The notes under the pieces were generated by a model. It ran no database searches. It worked only from the letters and a program-made list of their open reading frames with translations, and was not told the DNA's origin. A stretch of DNA of 64,000 bases, from positions 2,370,290 to 2,434,289 of the forward strand of contig NZ_KZ614144.1 of NCBI RefSeq assembly GCF_002884445.1. Direction: 5' to 3'. Positions 34,542 through 43,309 of this stretch are shown in pieces. The position numbers were made by a program, and so were the translations under genes. The DNA is from Paenibacillus castaneae. GTDB lineage: Bacteria; Bacillota; Bacilli; Paenibacillales; Paenibacillaceae. Within the stretch, counting starts at the first letter, position 1; every line of letters starts with the position of its first letter.

Positions 34542-36206
34542 ATGAACGGCTATTTGCCACAACATTTCACTGAAAAAATGGAAAAAATTCTTGGTCATGA
34601 ATATGACAATTTCATGTCATCTTATGATGCACCGCGAGTTTATGGGCTAAGAATCAACCGACTTAAATTGGATGTTCAAGCTTGGAAGCAGCTATCTCCG
34701 ATGGGCGGCGATGTTCGTTCCATTCCATGGGCAGAGGATGGGCTTTATTACAAGGAAGGCGAACGGCCAGGCAAGCATCCACATTATCATGCTGGCCTTT
34801 ACTATATACAGGAGCCTAGCGCAATGGCGCCGGTTGAGCTTCTTGACGTACAGCCTGGTCATCGCGTACTCGATTTATGCGCTGCTCCAGGCGGGAAATC
34901 AACACAGATCGCAGGGAAGCTGCAAGGCAAAGGCTTGCTGGTGACGAATGACAACGCAAAAGAGCGCACGAAAGCATTGGCCAAAAATATCGAGCTTGCA
35001 GGTGTTCGAAATGCGGTTGTTCTGAACGAAGAGCCGGCTGCACTGGCTCCTGTATTCAAGGAATATTTTGACCGTATTCTGGTGGATGCGCCTTGCTCTG
35101 GAGAAGGGATGTTTCGCAAAGATGAATCCATGATTGCGGAATGGGAGAAGCATTCCGTTCAGCGCTGTTCCACCATGCAGCGCGATATATTGCGAATTGC
35201 GGGCTCCATGCTGGCGCCAGGCGGCCTTCTAGTCTATTCCACATGTACATTCTCGCCGGAGGAGAATGAGCAGCAGATTGCAACATTTTTGGCAGATAAT
35301 CCGGATTTCCAAGTTCTAAAGGTGCCTAATCGCTTTGGCTGGCAGCCGGGAAGACCGGATTTGGTGCCTGTGACGGTCCAGCTTGAGGCAGATCGTCTGC
35401 AAAGCATTGAAGGAACCGTAAGGCTGTGGCCGCATCATATTGAAGGAGAAGGCCATTATGTTGCCGTGCTGCGACGTGAAGGTGAACGTCCGCCATTTGA
35501 AGCAGCTGCCCATGCGGCATCAGAAAGTTTACAAATGAGCAGCCGTAATGTACCGCTTGGCAAAGCAGTCACTGCCAATGGCGGAAGTCTGAAGCGCGAA
35601 TCGTCGCGAAATGCTGGAAAACAGGGAGATAAGCGGCAGGATCATAGAGAAGAGCGGCGTGAAGCGAAGCGTCAGACCAAAAAAGAATGGCTGAACGCTG
35701 GCGTAGCTAAACCTTTGGCTAAACGAGATGCCATTGAACGTACTCGATCCGAGGAGGAAGCTAACCCGATCGATTTATGGCGTGAGCAGTCGGAGCAATT
35801 TGCTATTAATGCGGCAGCTTGGCCGGGACGAGCTGTTGCTTACGGCTCGCGGATATATATTCAACCGGATGAGCTGCCTTCGCTTGATGGTTTGCGCGTA
35901 GTTCGGGCAGGCTGGTATGTTGGGGAGGCTAAACGGGGCAGAATCGAGCCTTCGCACCCACTGGCTATGGGACTCACGCGCGAGGAGGCCGTTCGTTCGG
36001 TCAATTGGTCCTCTGATGATCCGCAGACGCTCCGTTTCCTTAAAGGGGAGACGGTCTTCGCGTCGGATTCAGACATAACGCTGTGTGAAGGCATGCCTCT
36101 TAAAGGCTATGTACTCGTGTGCGCGGACGGGTTCCCGATAGGATGGGGCAAATATGCTGGAGGCATGATCAAAAATGAGCTGCCGGCAGGATGGAGATGG
36201 ATGTAA
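34542..36206 (+). CDS. NOL1/NOP2/Sun-family rRNA cytosine-C5 methyltransferase (RsmF-like)
   Basis: A 554-residue RNA m5C methyltransferase. The SAM-binding motif is LDLCAAPGGKSTQIA (about residue 107), motif IV is DAPCSGEGMF (Cys about residue 184) and the catalytic Cys lies in VYSTCTFSPEENE. The C-terminal third has a RsmF-type PUA-like domain (from about residue 430). Between them a charged linker (about residues 345-415) is rich in Arg, Lys and Glu. The likely substrate is 16S rRNA. It is followed after one base by a pseudouridine synthase gene, so both are coupled and both modify rRNA. Confidence 0.92.
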   Translation: MNGYLPQHFTEKMEKILGHEYDNFMSSYDAPRVYGLRINRLKLDVQAWKQLSPMGGDVRSIPWAEDGLYYKEGERPGKHPHYHAGLYYIQEPSAMAPVELLDVQPGHRVLDLCAAPGGKSTQIAGKLQGKGLLVTNDNAKERTKALAKNIELAGVRNAVVLNEEPAALAPVFKEYFDRILVDAPCSGEGMFRKDESMIAEWEKHSVQRCSTMQRDILRIAGSMLAPGGLLVYSTCTFSPEENEQQIATFLADNPDFQVLKVPNRFGWQPGRPDLVPVTVQLEADRLQSIEGTVRLWPHHIEGEGHYVAVLRREGERPPFEAAAHAASESLQMSSRNVPLGKAVTANGGSLKRESSRNAGKQGDKRQDHREERREAKRQTKKEWLNAGVAKPLAKRDAIERTRSEEEANPIDLWREQSEQFAINAAAWPGRAVAYGSRIYIQPDELPSLDGLRVVRAGWYVGEAKRGRIEPSHPLAMGLTREEAVRSVNWSSDDPQTLRFLKGETVFASDSDITLCEGMPLKGYVLVCADGFPIGWGKYAGGMIKNELPAGWRWM

Positions 36207-36207
36207 G

Positions 36208-36960
36208 ATGGGCAAACGAATACGAGTAGACAAGCTGCTTGCACATATGGGCTGCGGTACCCGCAGTGAGATTAAGAGAGCGGTTAAGCTTGGAAAAGTG
36301 ACCGTAGAAGGTAAAATAATTAAAGACAGCGGAATCATAGTAGACCCTGATCATGCAATTGTATCTTTTGAGGGAGTGCCCGTTGTTTATCGCGATACCG
36401 TTTATTTCATGCTCAATAAGCCGCAGGGTGTCATCTCTGCGACAGAGGATGGCCGTGAGCGGACCGTTATTGACTTGCTTCATGCGGATGATCGGCTAAG
36501 GGAGCCATTCCCTGTTGGAAGGCTGGATAAAGATACTGTTGGCTTGCTGCTGCTTACGAATGATGGGCAGCTTGCACATGAACTGCTATCACCGCGCAAG
36601 CATGTGGCGAAAACCTATGAGGCAACTGTCCAAGGTAATGTAGGGGAAGAGGACATCGATCAATTCAAGTTAGGTGTCACGCTTGATGATGGGTATGTAA
36701 CGCTGCCAGCCGACCTGCAAATTATCGATCGAGAGCAGCGGGACAATGAAATGTTCTCCTTGATCTCACTTACGATTACAGAAGGCAAGTTTCACCAAGT
36801 GAAAAGAATGTTTGAAGCAGTGGGGAAGAAGGTCGTATACTTGAAAAGAGTGTCGATGGGGCCGCTTAAGCTGGATGAGACATTGCCTGAGGGTTCTTAT
36901 CGTGAGCTGACTGAGGATGAGGTAGAGCAGCTTCGTCTGCACAGACGGGCTGCGGAATAA
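36208..36960 (+). CDS. rsuA: RsuA-family 16S rRNA pseudouridine synthase
   Basis: A 250-residue protein: an N-terminal S4 RNA-binding domain (RIRVDKLLAHMGCGTRSEIK) and the catalytic domain, with GRLDKDTVGLLLLTNDG carrying the active Asp (about residue 107) and LSPRKHVAKTYEA. It converts a 16S rRNA uridine to pseudouridine. ATG at 36208 lies one base after the methyltransferase stop, so translation is probably coupled. The frame extends upstream to 36175, inside the methyltransferase gene, and is rejected because the S4 start fits MGKRIRVDK. Confidence 0.93.
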   Translation: MGKRIRVDKLLAHMGCGTRSEIKRAVKLGKVTVEGKIIKDSGIIVDPDHAIVSFEGVPVVYRDTVYFMLNKPQGVISATEDGRERTVIDLLHADDRLREPFPVGRLDKDTVGLLLLTNDGQLAHELLSPRKHVAKTYEATVQGNVGEEDIDQFKLGVTLDDGYVTLPADLQIIDREQRDNEMFSLISLTITEGKFHQVKRMFEAVGKKVVYLKRVSMGPLKLDETLPEGSYRELTEDEVEQLRLHRRAAE

Positions 36961-37031
36961 GGTTTTTAATAGTAGACTTGCGGAACTAAACAAAAATAGA
37001 GATAAAGGGCAAGGGATAGGAGAGATGTAAC

Positions 37032-37829
37032 ATGAGTCTGAAATATGATCTTATTGCATTAGATGTAGACGGCACCTTATTGACCGATGATCATGTGCTG
37101 ACGAAAGAAATTCGCGATACTGTGCGAGAGGCAGCCGATTACGGCGCACAAATCGTTTTATGTACAGGGAGAGGCCCGTCAGGAGCAATCCCTATTCTAG
37201 AGGAGCTTGGATTAGGCGGTACCGTTATTACACATAACGGAGCGGCTACAATTAATGCGGATAATCGGTCGGTATTACACCAGTTCGATATGATGCCTGA
37301 GCAATTGTTGGCTTTTATCGACTATTGCCGTGAGAAAAGCATTCATTTTGATGTGAATACCGCATTTGAGATGATGGTCGAGAGCATGTCTTCGGAAGCA
37401 GAAGCGATGTATCATCGTTTCCAAGCGAATCCTGCTGTTCAAGACTTTCGCCTCGGCTTGCCTGAGGGCTTAGTCAAATTTACGGTATTTGGGAGCAAAG
37501 AGGAAATGGATTCCGTACAAGCGGAATGGGAAGGCTGGCCGATGACTCTCAAGTCGATTCGCAGCGGTGATTTCTTTATTGATGTTCACCATGCTGAGGC
37601 GAACAAAGGGAAAGCATTGCAGCAGCTGGCGAAAATTCGCGAGATCGACTCCAGCCGAATTCTTGCGATAGGCAATTATTATAATGATGTTACAATGCTG
37701 GAATTTGCCGGTATGGGCATTGCCATGGGCAATTCACCTGACGCGGTCAAGCTGGCGGCTAATGCTGTTGCTCGCTCAAACAGCGAGGATGGCGTAGCTT
37801 ATGCGCTTCGTGAGTATGCATGGGCTTAA
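37032..37829 (+). CDS. HAD-superfamily phosphatase, Cof/YwpJ type
   Basis: A 265-residue HAD hydrolase. Motif I DVDGT carries the nucleophile Asp11 and general acid Asp13; motif II is the CTGRG turn; motif IV is GNYYNDVTML. The last normally reads GDxxND, so its first Asp is Asn here while the second is kept. The central cap (residues 85-190) is the C2B type. Cof-type enzymes dephosphorylate sugar phosphates, flavin or nucleotide substrates; which one is unknown. ATG follows ATAGGAGAG. A terminator follows, then the 52-bp array. Confidence 0.93.
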   Translation: MSLKYDLIALDVDGTLLTDDHVLTKEIRDTVREAADYGAQIVLCTGRGPSGAIPILEELGLGGTVITHNGAATINADNRSVLHQFDMMPEQLLAFIDYCREKSIHFDVNTAFEMMVESMSSEAEAMYHRFQANPAVQDFRLGLPEGLVKFTVFGSKEEMDSVQAEWEGWPMTLKSIRSGDFFIDVHHAEANKGKALQQLAKIREIDSSRILAIGNYYNDVTMLEFAGMGIAMGNSPDAVKLAANAVARSNSEDGVAYALREYAWA

Positions 37830-37834
37830 AAGGA

Positions 37835-37876
37835 AAAACCGTCGGGGCTCGAGTAAAGCTTCGGCGGTTTTCTTGT
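37835..37876 (+). terminator. Intrinsic terminator of the HAD gene
   Basis: AAAACCGTCG pairs with CGGCGGTTTT (37862-37871) with one mismatch, followed by CTTGTTTTA. It ends just before the 52-bp array. Confidence 0.85.
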
Positions 37877-37926
37877 TTTAATTACAGTTGGCGGCGTGCA
37901 GAGGGTGAATCTAACATGCAATAAGC

Positions 37927-38875
37927 TAATGTGCTGCAGAAGTGCAGCAGATGAAGTGCGGAGCGGCATTGGAGAGGTGAATGTGCTGCAGAAGTACATC
38001 ACATGGGGCGCGAAGCTGCGGTTAAGCGTCTAATGTGCTGTAGAAGTGCAGCAGATGGAGTGCGGAGCGGCATTGGTGAGGCTAATGTGCTGCAGAAGTG
38101 CATCACATGGAGCGCGGAGCTGCGGATGAGTAGCTAATGTACTGCGGAAGTGCATTACATGGAGCGTGGAGTGGCAGTTGAGTGGTGAATGTGCTGCAGA
38201 AGTGCATCACATGGAGCAAGGGGCGGCGGTTGAGAGACTAATGTGCTGCAGAAGTGCATTACATTGAGCACGGGGCGGCAGTTGAGTAGCTATTGTGCTG
38301 CAGAAGTGCATTACATGGAGCGCGGAGCTGCGGTTGAGTAGCTAATGTGCTGCAGAAGTGCATCACTTGGAGCTCGTTGCGGCAGTTGAGCGGTGAATGT
38401 GCTGCAGAAATGCATGAAATGGAGCTCGTAGCGGCAGTTGAGTAGCTAATGTACTGCAGAAATGCATCGCATGGGGCGCGAAGCTGTGGTTAAGCGGCTA
38501 ATATGCTGCAGAAGTGCAGTAGATGGAGCTCGTAGCGGCAGTTGAAAGTGAATGTGCTGCAGAAGTACATCACATGGTGCTCGTAGCGGCAGTTGTGTAG
38601 CTAATGTACTGCAGAAATGCATTCACATGGAGCTCGTAGCGGCAGTCGAGCAGTGAATGTGCTGCAGAAGTGCAGTAGATGGAGCGCAGAGTGGCAGTTA
38701 AGTAGCTAATGTACTGCAGAAGTGCATTACATGGAGCACGGAGTGGCAGTTGAAAGGTGAATGTGCTGCAGAAATGCATGACATGGAGCGCGGAGCTGCG
38801 GTTGAGAGGCTAATGTGCTGCAGAAGTGCAGCAGATGGAGTGCGGAGTGGCAGACGAGCCGTAAATGTAATACAG
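37927..38875. repeat. Array of eighteen 52-bp hairpin units
   Basis: Head-to-tail units begin near 37928, 37980, 38032, 38084, 38136, 38188, 38240, 38292, 38344, 38396, 38448, 38500, 38551, 38603, 38656, 38708, 38760 and 38812, with a decayed nineteenth at 38864. Spacing is 52 except 51 and 53 once each. Each unit has AATGTGCTGCAGAAGTGCAT followed by CACATGG, then a GC-rich half (GAGCGCGGAGCTGCGGTTGA or close variants). The first part folds into a hairpin: TGCTGCA/TGCAGCA in units 1 and 18, or ATGTG-TGCA/TGCA-CACAT elsewhere. Variants ATGTAC pair with TTACAT in units 5 and 16, a compensatory change. 52 is not a multiple of three, so it is not coding. It lies between terminators of two convergent genes. 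Confidence 0.96.
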
Positions 38876-38892
38876 AAAGAAACAAGAAAAAA

Positions 38893-38916
38893 GGCATATG
38901 CGCTTGCGCATATGCC
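38893..38916 (-). terminator. Terminator of the second DEAD-box helicase
   Basis: GGCATATGCGC and GCGCATATGCC are perfect complements. Read on the minus strand the hairpin is followed by TTTTTTCTTG. Confidence 0.95.
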
Positions 38917-38929
38917 TTTCATTTGGTTA

Positions 38930-40774
38930 TTAACGGTTGCGTCCTCCGCGTGGCTTGCCTGCTGAGCTGCCGCCGCTTGAGTTTTTGTGTCCGCCAGCTT
39001 GCGAATTACTCCGTCCGCCTGCGGATGAATTACCGCGTTGTCCACCGCGTCCACCAGCTTGGGCATTGCCGCGAACGGCTCCGCGTGACTCAACGCGTCC
39101 AGCAATATTAGCTTTGCCGCGCGCCGCTGTCCAAGGGCTGTCCACAGCATCTGCTCCACGTCCTGCAACGTGCTCATCGCCACGCGGGCTGCCGAAACCA
39201 GCGCGTCCCGTGCTGCGTTCGCCGCCGCGACCAGCGCTGCCACGGTTATCGGTGCGTTCACCACCGCGACCTGAACTGCTGCGGTTATCGGAGCGACCAG
39301 CACCACCGCGATTATTAGTACGTTCACTGCTGCGACCGGAGCTATTGCTGTTTTCAAAGCGTTCGCCGCGACGTGCGTTCCAGCCTGCACTTTCGCCACT
39401 ATTTTCGGATGCTTGTGCAATCGACTCTGTATTTCTTTCGTTCCGTCTTCCAGAAGAAGCAGGACGTACAGTCTCGCGTTGGCCTCTGCGGCCACCCGGC
39501 TTGGCAAACCGATCCTGCGTACCGGATTGGTCGCGACCGCCGCGGCGTCCGCCGGATTGTGGTTTCCCATTGCCGCTGCGAGTGCTGTTTTTGCCGGAAG
39601 CGCTGCGGCCTCTCTCAGCACGTTCACCTGACTGTGAACGGACGGATGTTTCAACGCCTTCACTGTCGATCGAACGGCGTGTGAGCTTAGCGTTAATGCT
39701 TTGCTCAATCAGAATTAGATGATTCTTATCATAAGGAGTAGCAAGCGTGATTGCTGCGCCTTCTTGTCCAGCGCGGCCCGTTCTTCCGATACGGTGGATA
39801 TAAAGCTCGCCATCCTGCGGCACATCGTAGTTGTAAACATGTGTTACACCTTCGACATCAAGACCGCGTGCGGCTACATCGGTTGCGACAAGTACTTGCA
39901 ATCGCGCATCTCTAAACCGCTTCATAACCTGTTCCCGCTTCGCTTGTGTCAAATCACCATGCAGCTCATCGGATTCAATGCCAAGCTCCTGCAGCTCTTT
40001 GTTCAACTTCTTCGCACGCACCTTCGTGCGGCAAAAAATAACAGCCAGATAAGGTTGGTGGCGCTGAAGCAATTGTACAAGCGTTTGCTGCTTGCTTCTA
40101 TCTGTTGTCTCATAAACGATTTGCGTGATGCTGTCGAGCGTTACGTTCGTGCTGCGTACACGAATATCGGCAGGTGTTTTCATATATTCTGCTGCTAATT
40201 TACGGATTGCATCCGGCATAGTAGCAGAGAAAAGCATCGTTTGACGCGCTTTAGGCGTTTGCGTGATAATACTTTCAACATCAGGCAAGAAGCCCATGTG
40301 AAGCATTTGGTCGGCCTCATCGAGAACAAGCATTTGCAGCTTGCCAAGGTTAACGGTTTCACGTTTCATATGATCGATAAGTCGCCCTGGTGTAGCTACG
40401 ACAATATGAGGCGCGCGCTGCAGCTTGCGAATTTGCGCATCTACGTCTTGGCCGCCGTATGCTGCCAGAACAGTAGCGCCTACACCAGACACCAGCTTCT
40501 TAAGTTCACTCGTTATTTGAATGGCTAGCTCCCTTGTCGGTGTTAAGATGAGAGCTTGCACCTGCTCTTTTTCAACATTAATTCTTTGCAAAATAGGCAG
40601 CGCAAACGCAATCGTTTTGCCTGTACCTGTTTGTGCTTGAGCAATGACATCCTGCCCATTAAGAAGCAGCGGAATGGCTTGCTTTTGAACCGGAGTCGGC
40701 TCTGTAATTCCATCTTGTTGAAGCAATTCGCTTAACTTGGGCGATATCCCCAGAGCGTTAAATGCGTTAGACAT
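38930..40774 (-). CDS. DEAD-box RNA helicase with long RGG-type tail
   Basis: A 614-residue helicase. Motifs: Walker A AQTGTGKT (47-54), [43 protein letters not shown] and [10 protein letters not shown]. From about residue 375 a tail of some 240 residues is made of Gly, Arg, Ser and Asn repeats, much longer than in typical CshB (about 60-90). Such RGG tails bind RNA without sequence preference and may promote phase separation. GAGGAAATATATTA precedes ATG at 40774. It is monocistronic. It is a paralogue of the helicase at 14.4 kb; the two share domains but not tails. Confidence 0.93.
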   Translation of the reverse strand: MSNAFNALGISPKLSELLQQDGITEPTPVQKQAIPLLLNGQDVIAQAQTGTGKTIAFALPILQRINVEKEQVQALILTPTRELAIQITSELKKLVSGVGATVLAAYGGQDVDAQIRKLQRAPHIVVATPGRLIDHMKRETVNLGKLQMLVLDEADQMLHMGFLPDVESIITQTPKARQTMLFSATMPDAIRKLAAEYMKTPADIRVRSTNVTLDSITQIVYETTDRSKQQTLVQLLQRHQPYLAVIFCRTKVRAKKLNKELQELGIESDELHGDLTQAKREQVMKRFRDARLQVLVATDVAARGLDVEGVTHVYNYDVPQDGELYIHRIGRTGRAGQEGAAITLATPYDKNHLILIEQSINAKLTRRSIDSEGVETSVRSQSGERAERGRSASGKNSTRSGNGKPQSGGRRGGRDQSGTQDRFAKPGGRRGQRETVRPASSGRRNERNTESIAQASENSGESAGWNARRGERFENSNSSGRSSERTNNRGGAGRSDNRSSSGRGGERTDNRGSAGRGGERSTGRAGFGSPRGDEHVAGRGADAVDSPWTAARGKANIAGRVESRGAVRGNAQAGGRGGQRGNSSAGGRSNSQAGGHKNSSGGSSAGKPRGGRNR

Positions 40775-40903
40775 TAATATATTTCCTCATTTCGTTTACA
40801 TCGTTTGATGTTAAGTATAACAGGTTGTCCTTATAATGTGCATCTTTACTTTACATATGCTATGCTAAAAAACAACATTAGAGCAGCAGAGGAATGATAA
40901 ATA

Positions 40904-41098
40904 ATGAATGGTACAGAGCGCTCAGCGATTAAATCAGGGCTAGAGGTAGATATTGTATTAAAGCAAGATCAACGTACAGGCAAGCTGACACGTGGTGTCG
41001 TGAAAGATATTTTGACCAATTCCCCGAAGCATCCGCATGGCATAAAAGTTAGGTTGGCCGATGGGCAGGTAGGACGCGTTAAAAACATCATTGGTTAA
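40904..41098 (+). CDS. ywbE: YwbE-family protein (DUF2196)
   Basis: A 64-residue protein that matches YwbE almost throughout (LEVDIVLKQDQRTGKLTRG, then VRLADGQVGRVK). It is small, basic and likely a single beta-barrel-like domain that could bind nucleic acid; its function is not established. AGAGGAATGATAAATA precedes ATG. It stands alone, divergent from the helicase gene, with which it shares a 130-base intergenic region. Confidence 0.93.
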   Translation: MNGTERSAIKSGLEVDIVLKQDQRTGKLTRGVVKDILTNSPKHPHGIKVRLADGQVGRVKNIIG

Positions 41099-41150
41099 GG
41101 AAATGCTTACGAAGCTAGTTTTGTTACACAAAACTTGAAGGAGCGTTGTT

Positions 41151-41453
41151 ATGGCTTTCGGTATCAAGAGGGAAGAGATGGAGAGGTGGAAGGAAGCGGT
41201 CGCGCGAGGAGAGATCGCCTTCTTAACTCATTATTGGCTTGACTCGCGATTTCCGGATATGAGGACGGTGACAAAGGTTGGATGTGCCGACATGGAGAAG
41301 CTGTCCCATTGGTGCCGTGAGAATGGTCTCAATCCTCGTTATATCCATGCTCGATCAGAGTATCCGCACTTTGATCTGCTTGGTCCTATGCAGCGAAAGG
41401 TGCTTCTGCAAGCGAAACAACTGGAACAGCTTGAGCGGTTTGGGCTTCTGTAA
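41151..41453 (+). CDS. Conserved hypothetical protein (YneQ-like, 100 aa)
   Basis: A 100-residue protein rich in aromatic residues and charged pairs, starting MAFGIKREEMERWKEAVARG and continuing HYWLDSRFPDMRTVTKVGC and YPHFDLLGPMQ. It recalls the short YneQ-like proteins of Bacilli; the name is tentative. There are conserved-looking histidine and cysteine positions but no known fold. GAAGGAGCG precedes ATG at 41151. It lies 52 bases downstream of ywbE on the same strand, so cotranscription is possible. Confidence 0.75.
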   Translation: MAFGIKREEMERWKEAVARGEIAFLTHYWLDSRFPDMRTVTKVGCADMEKLSHWCRENGLNPRYIHARSEYPHFDLLGPMQRKVLLQAKQLEQLERFGLL

Positions 41454-41592
41454 TCATATATGTATTGAAAGGCTGCTCATTGAGCGGCTTTTTTTGTTTG
41501 CATTCAAAGTGATCTCGATAATAAATAGCAAATCCTATATGATAGAAATAATTTCAAATTCAATCAAACAAAACAGGGGAGGGGTACTAGCT

Positions 41593-42813
41593 ATGAGTGC
41601 AGAAAAAGAGCAGCTTCTGCGGGAATTTGGCATATGGATATCATTTGTTACGGATTTAGGGAAATACGACGAGACGATATGGGATCAGCATGTTGATGTA
41701 GGGAAATGGACCCTTCGCGAGATTACGGCTCATATTTTGCGCTGGGATGATTATTTCTTTGAAGCAGCCATTGCAAAAATAGAAGCGGGCTTGCCTCTTA
41801 CTCTTAAGCTCTTGAATTTTGATGAATTTAATGAAGAGGCAAAAAAATATGCGAAAACAATAGATCTTAAAGAACTGAGTAGGCAAGCTGTACGCAGCAG
41901 GAAGCGGATAATAGATACGATAGCTAGTCTGCAAGAGGAGCAGTATAAAGCAGCTTATCAGGATGCGGACGGTCTTCCTTTTATAATCGACAAATATTTG
42001 AAGGATTTTTTTTGGCATGATCAGCATCATATTGAGCAGATGAAGCATCGCATTCATTTTCGGATTGAGGAAATGAGCTTTAATGGCTGGCCGGCGTTGC
42101 AGACGGTCTTGTATGATGGCTGGCTGCTCCGCTTTGCTGAGGGCTATACGAAGCGTTCCAATTCCATTCAAGCTATATACGGAAACACGTTAGAGCTTGA
42201 GCATAAGATAAGATCGTGTGAGCGGCTTTATCAGCGGGAGGGAACTCGAACTGTTTTTAAAATGACACCATTCATTCAGCCCGCCTCTCTGGACGAGGAG
42301 CTGGCTTTGCGCGGCTATGAGCTGCTTGATCCTACACTTGTCAAAACGCTGCATCTTGACCATGTCAAGTTACCTAATCAAGCTGATATTTGGATGGACA
42401 ACGAAATCTCTGAGGCATGGCTGGATACTAATAGGGTATTCAATAGACTAACGGAGGAGCAAAGTCTGGTAACTCAAAAAATGCTGGAGTATTCGCCTTT
42501 AGAGAAATGCTTTGCTATATTGCATGATAACGGTATACCTGTTGCTAGTGGACTTGCTGTAATCGAGGATGGATGGATTGGACTTTATGACATTGTTACT
42601 GACTCCGAGAAGCGGAATCGCGGCTACGGTGAACAGCTTATTTTGCATATTTTGCAATGGGGTAAAAGCAGGGGAGCGAAGTATGGCTATTTACAGGTTG
42701 TAAAAAATAATGCCCCCGCCAATCGGCTCTACGAAAAAATAGGCTACGAACTGCAGTACGAATATTGGTATAGAGCCCAGCAACCCAACCATATTCCGAA
42801 TCATTTAGTCTAA
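41593..42813 (+). CDS. DinB-GNAT fusion protein
   Basis: A 406-residue two-part protein. Residues 1-155 form a DinB/DfrA-like four-helix bundle (DEFNEEAKKYAKT, HDQHHIEQMKHR with the His-rich metal site). Residues 160-406 form a GNAT N-acetyltransferase, with an N-terminal half (NGWPALQTVLYDGWLLRFAE, GYTKRSNS) and the CoA-binding motif EKRNRGYGEQLILHILQWG. ATG at 41593 follows GGGGAGGGG; the frame is open further upstream to 41278 without a site. Standalone DinB and standalone GNAT genes are common; a fusion suggests a DinB-bound thiol or cofactor supplied to an acetyl transfer, which is inference. Confidence 0.88.
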   Translation: MSAEKEQLLREFGIWISFVTDLGKYDETIWDQHVDVGKWTLREITAHILRWDDYFFEAAIAKIEAGLPLTLKLLNFDEFNEEAKKYAKTIDLKELSRQAVRSRKRIIDTIASLQEEQYKAAYQDADGLPFIIDKYLKDFFWHDQHHIEQMKHRIHFRIEEMSFNGWPALQTVLYDGWLLRFAEGYTKRSNSIQAIYGNTLELEHKIRSCERLYQREGTRTVFKMTPFIQPASLDEELALRGYELLDPTLVKTLHLDHVKLPNQADIWMDNEISEAWLDTNRVFNRLTEEQSLVTQKMLEYSPLEKCFAILHDNGIPVASGLAVIEDGWIGLYDIVTDSEKRNRGYGEQLILHILQWGKSRGAKYGYLQVVKNNAPANRLYEKIGYELQYEYWYRAQQPNHIPNHLV

Positions 42814-42948
42814 ACCTAAAGTGACTAGTTTCACTATTTGTTACTAGCGCGAATGTATTTCTGATTATGGTCGCAAATTCACAGTCAGAATAGACTTTTA
42901 AGCGCGTAGTGGAAAGGCTTTGTGCTTGTATCAATAATAATGGTTTAC

Positions 42949-42977
42949 TTGACACTGGACCGTGCGGTCTTTATAAT
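42949..42977 (+). promoter_or_regulatory. Consensus sigma-A promoter of leuS
   Basis: TTGACA at 42949-42954 and TATAAT at 42972-42977 are exactly 17 bases apart, a full consensus match. The start is expected near 42984, before the T-box leader. The 135 bases between the preceding stop and this promoter hold no gene. Confidence 0.88.
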
Positions 42978-42983
42978 CGAAGT

Positions 42984-43280
42984 AATGATTTTTTACATAT
43001 GAAGCGTAGAAGAGGAACAGTAATTTCGTGTGTGAGGCCTAGAGAGCCGGCGATTAATGGTGCAAGCCGGACCTGCAGCGGAATGAAGCTCGCCTTGGAG
43101 CTGTGCGACAATGTATCGATGCTGGACATTGGTACGAAAACGCACCGTTTGGCCTGCGATAATGGCGACAAGTGAGTGATGGGCAAAGCATGCCTGCCGC
43201 TAACTAGGGTGGTACCACGGGAGAACAACCTCTCGTCCCTAGCGATAACCGCTAGGGACGAGAGGTTTTATGTTTTTTTA
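42984..43280 (+). promoter_or_regulatory. T-box leader of leuS
   Basis: The leader has the T-box sequence AGGGTGGTACCACGG at 43206-43220, which base-pairs with the uncharged tRNA acceptor end. A terminator follows (CCTCTCGTCCCTAGCG with CGCTAGGGACGAGAGG at 43229-43265, then TTTTATGTTTTTTT). Stem I holds an AGAGAGCCGG hairpin region near 43040-43070. The likely specifier codon is CTC (Leu) at 43089-43091, in GAATGAAGCTCGCC. Uncharged leucyl-tRNA would favour antitermination and leuS transcription; charged tRNA would stop it. The specifier call is by eye. Confidence 0.9.
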
Positions 43281-43309
43281 GGGAAGAATTATGAGGAGGA
43301 CATTCACAG

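Noticed and set aside
38570-38779. 69-codon minus-strand frame within the array
   Set aside because: Its sequence merely reflects the repeat read in a chance frame; no ribosome binding site.
37927-38875. CRISPR array
   Set aside because: The units are continuous with no unique spacers between repeats, and no cas gene lies nearby.
38698-39708. 336-codon minus-strand open frame across the array and the helicase tail
   Set aside because: It is a shadow of the helicase's GC-rich tail in another frame and of the repeat array. The array's 52-base period would shift frame with each unit.
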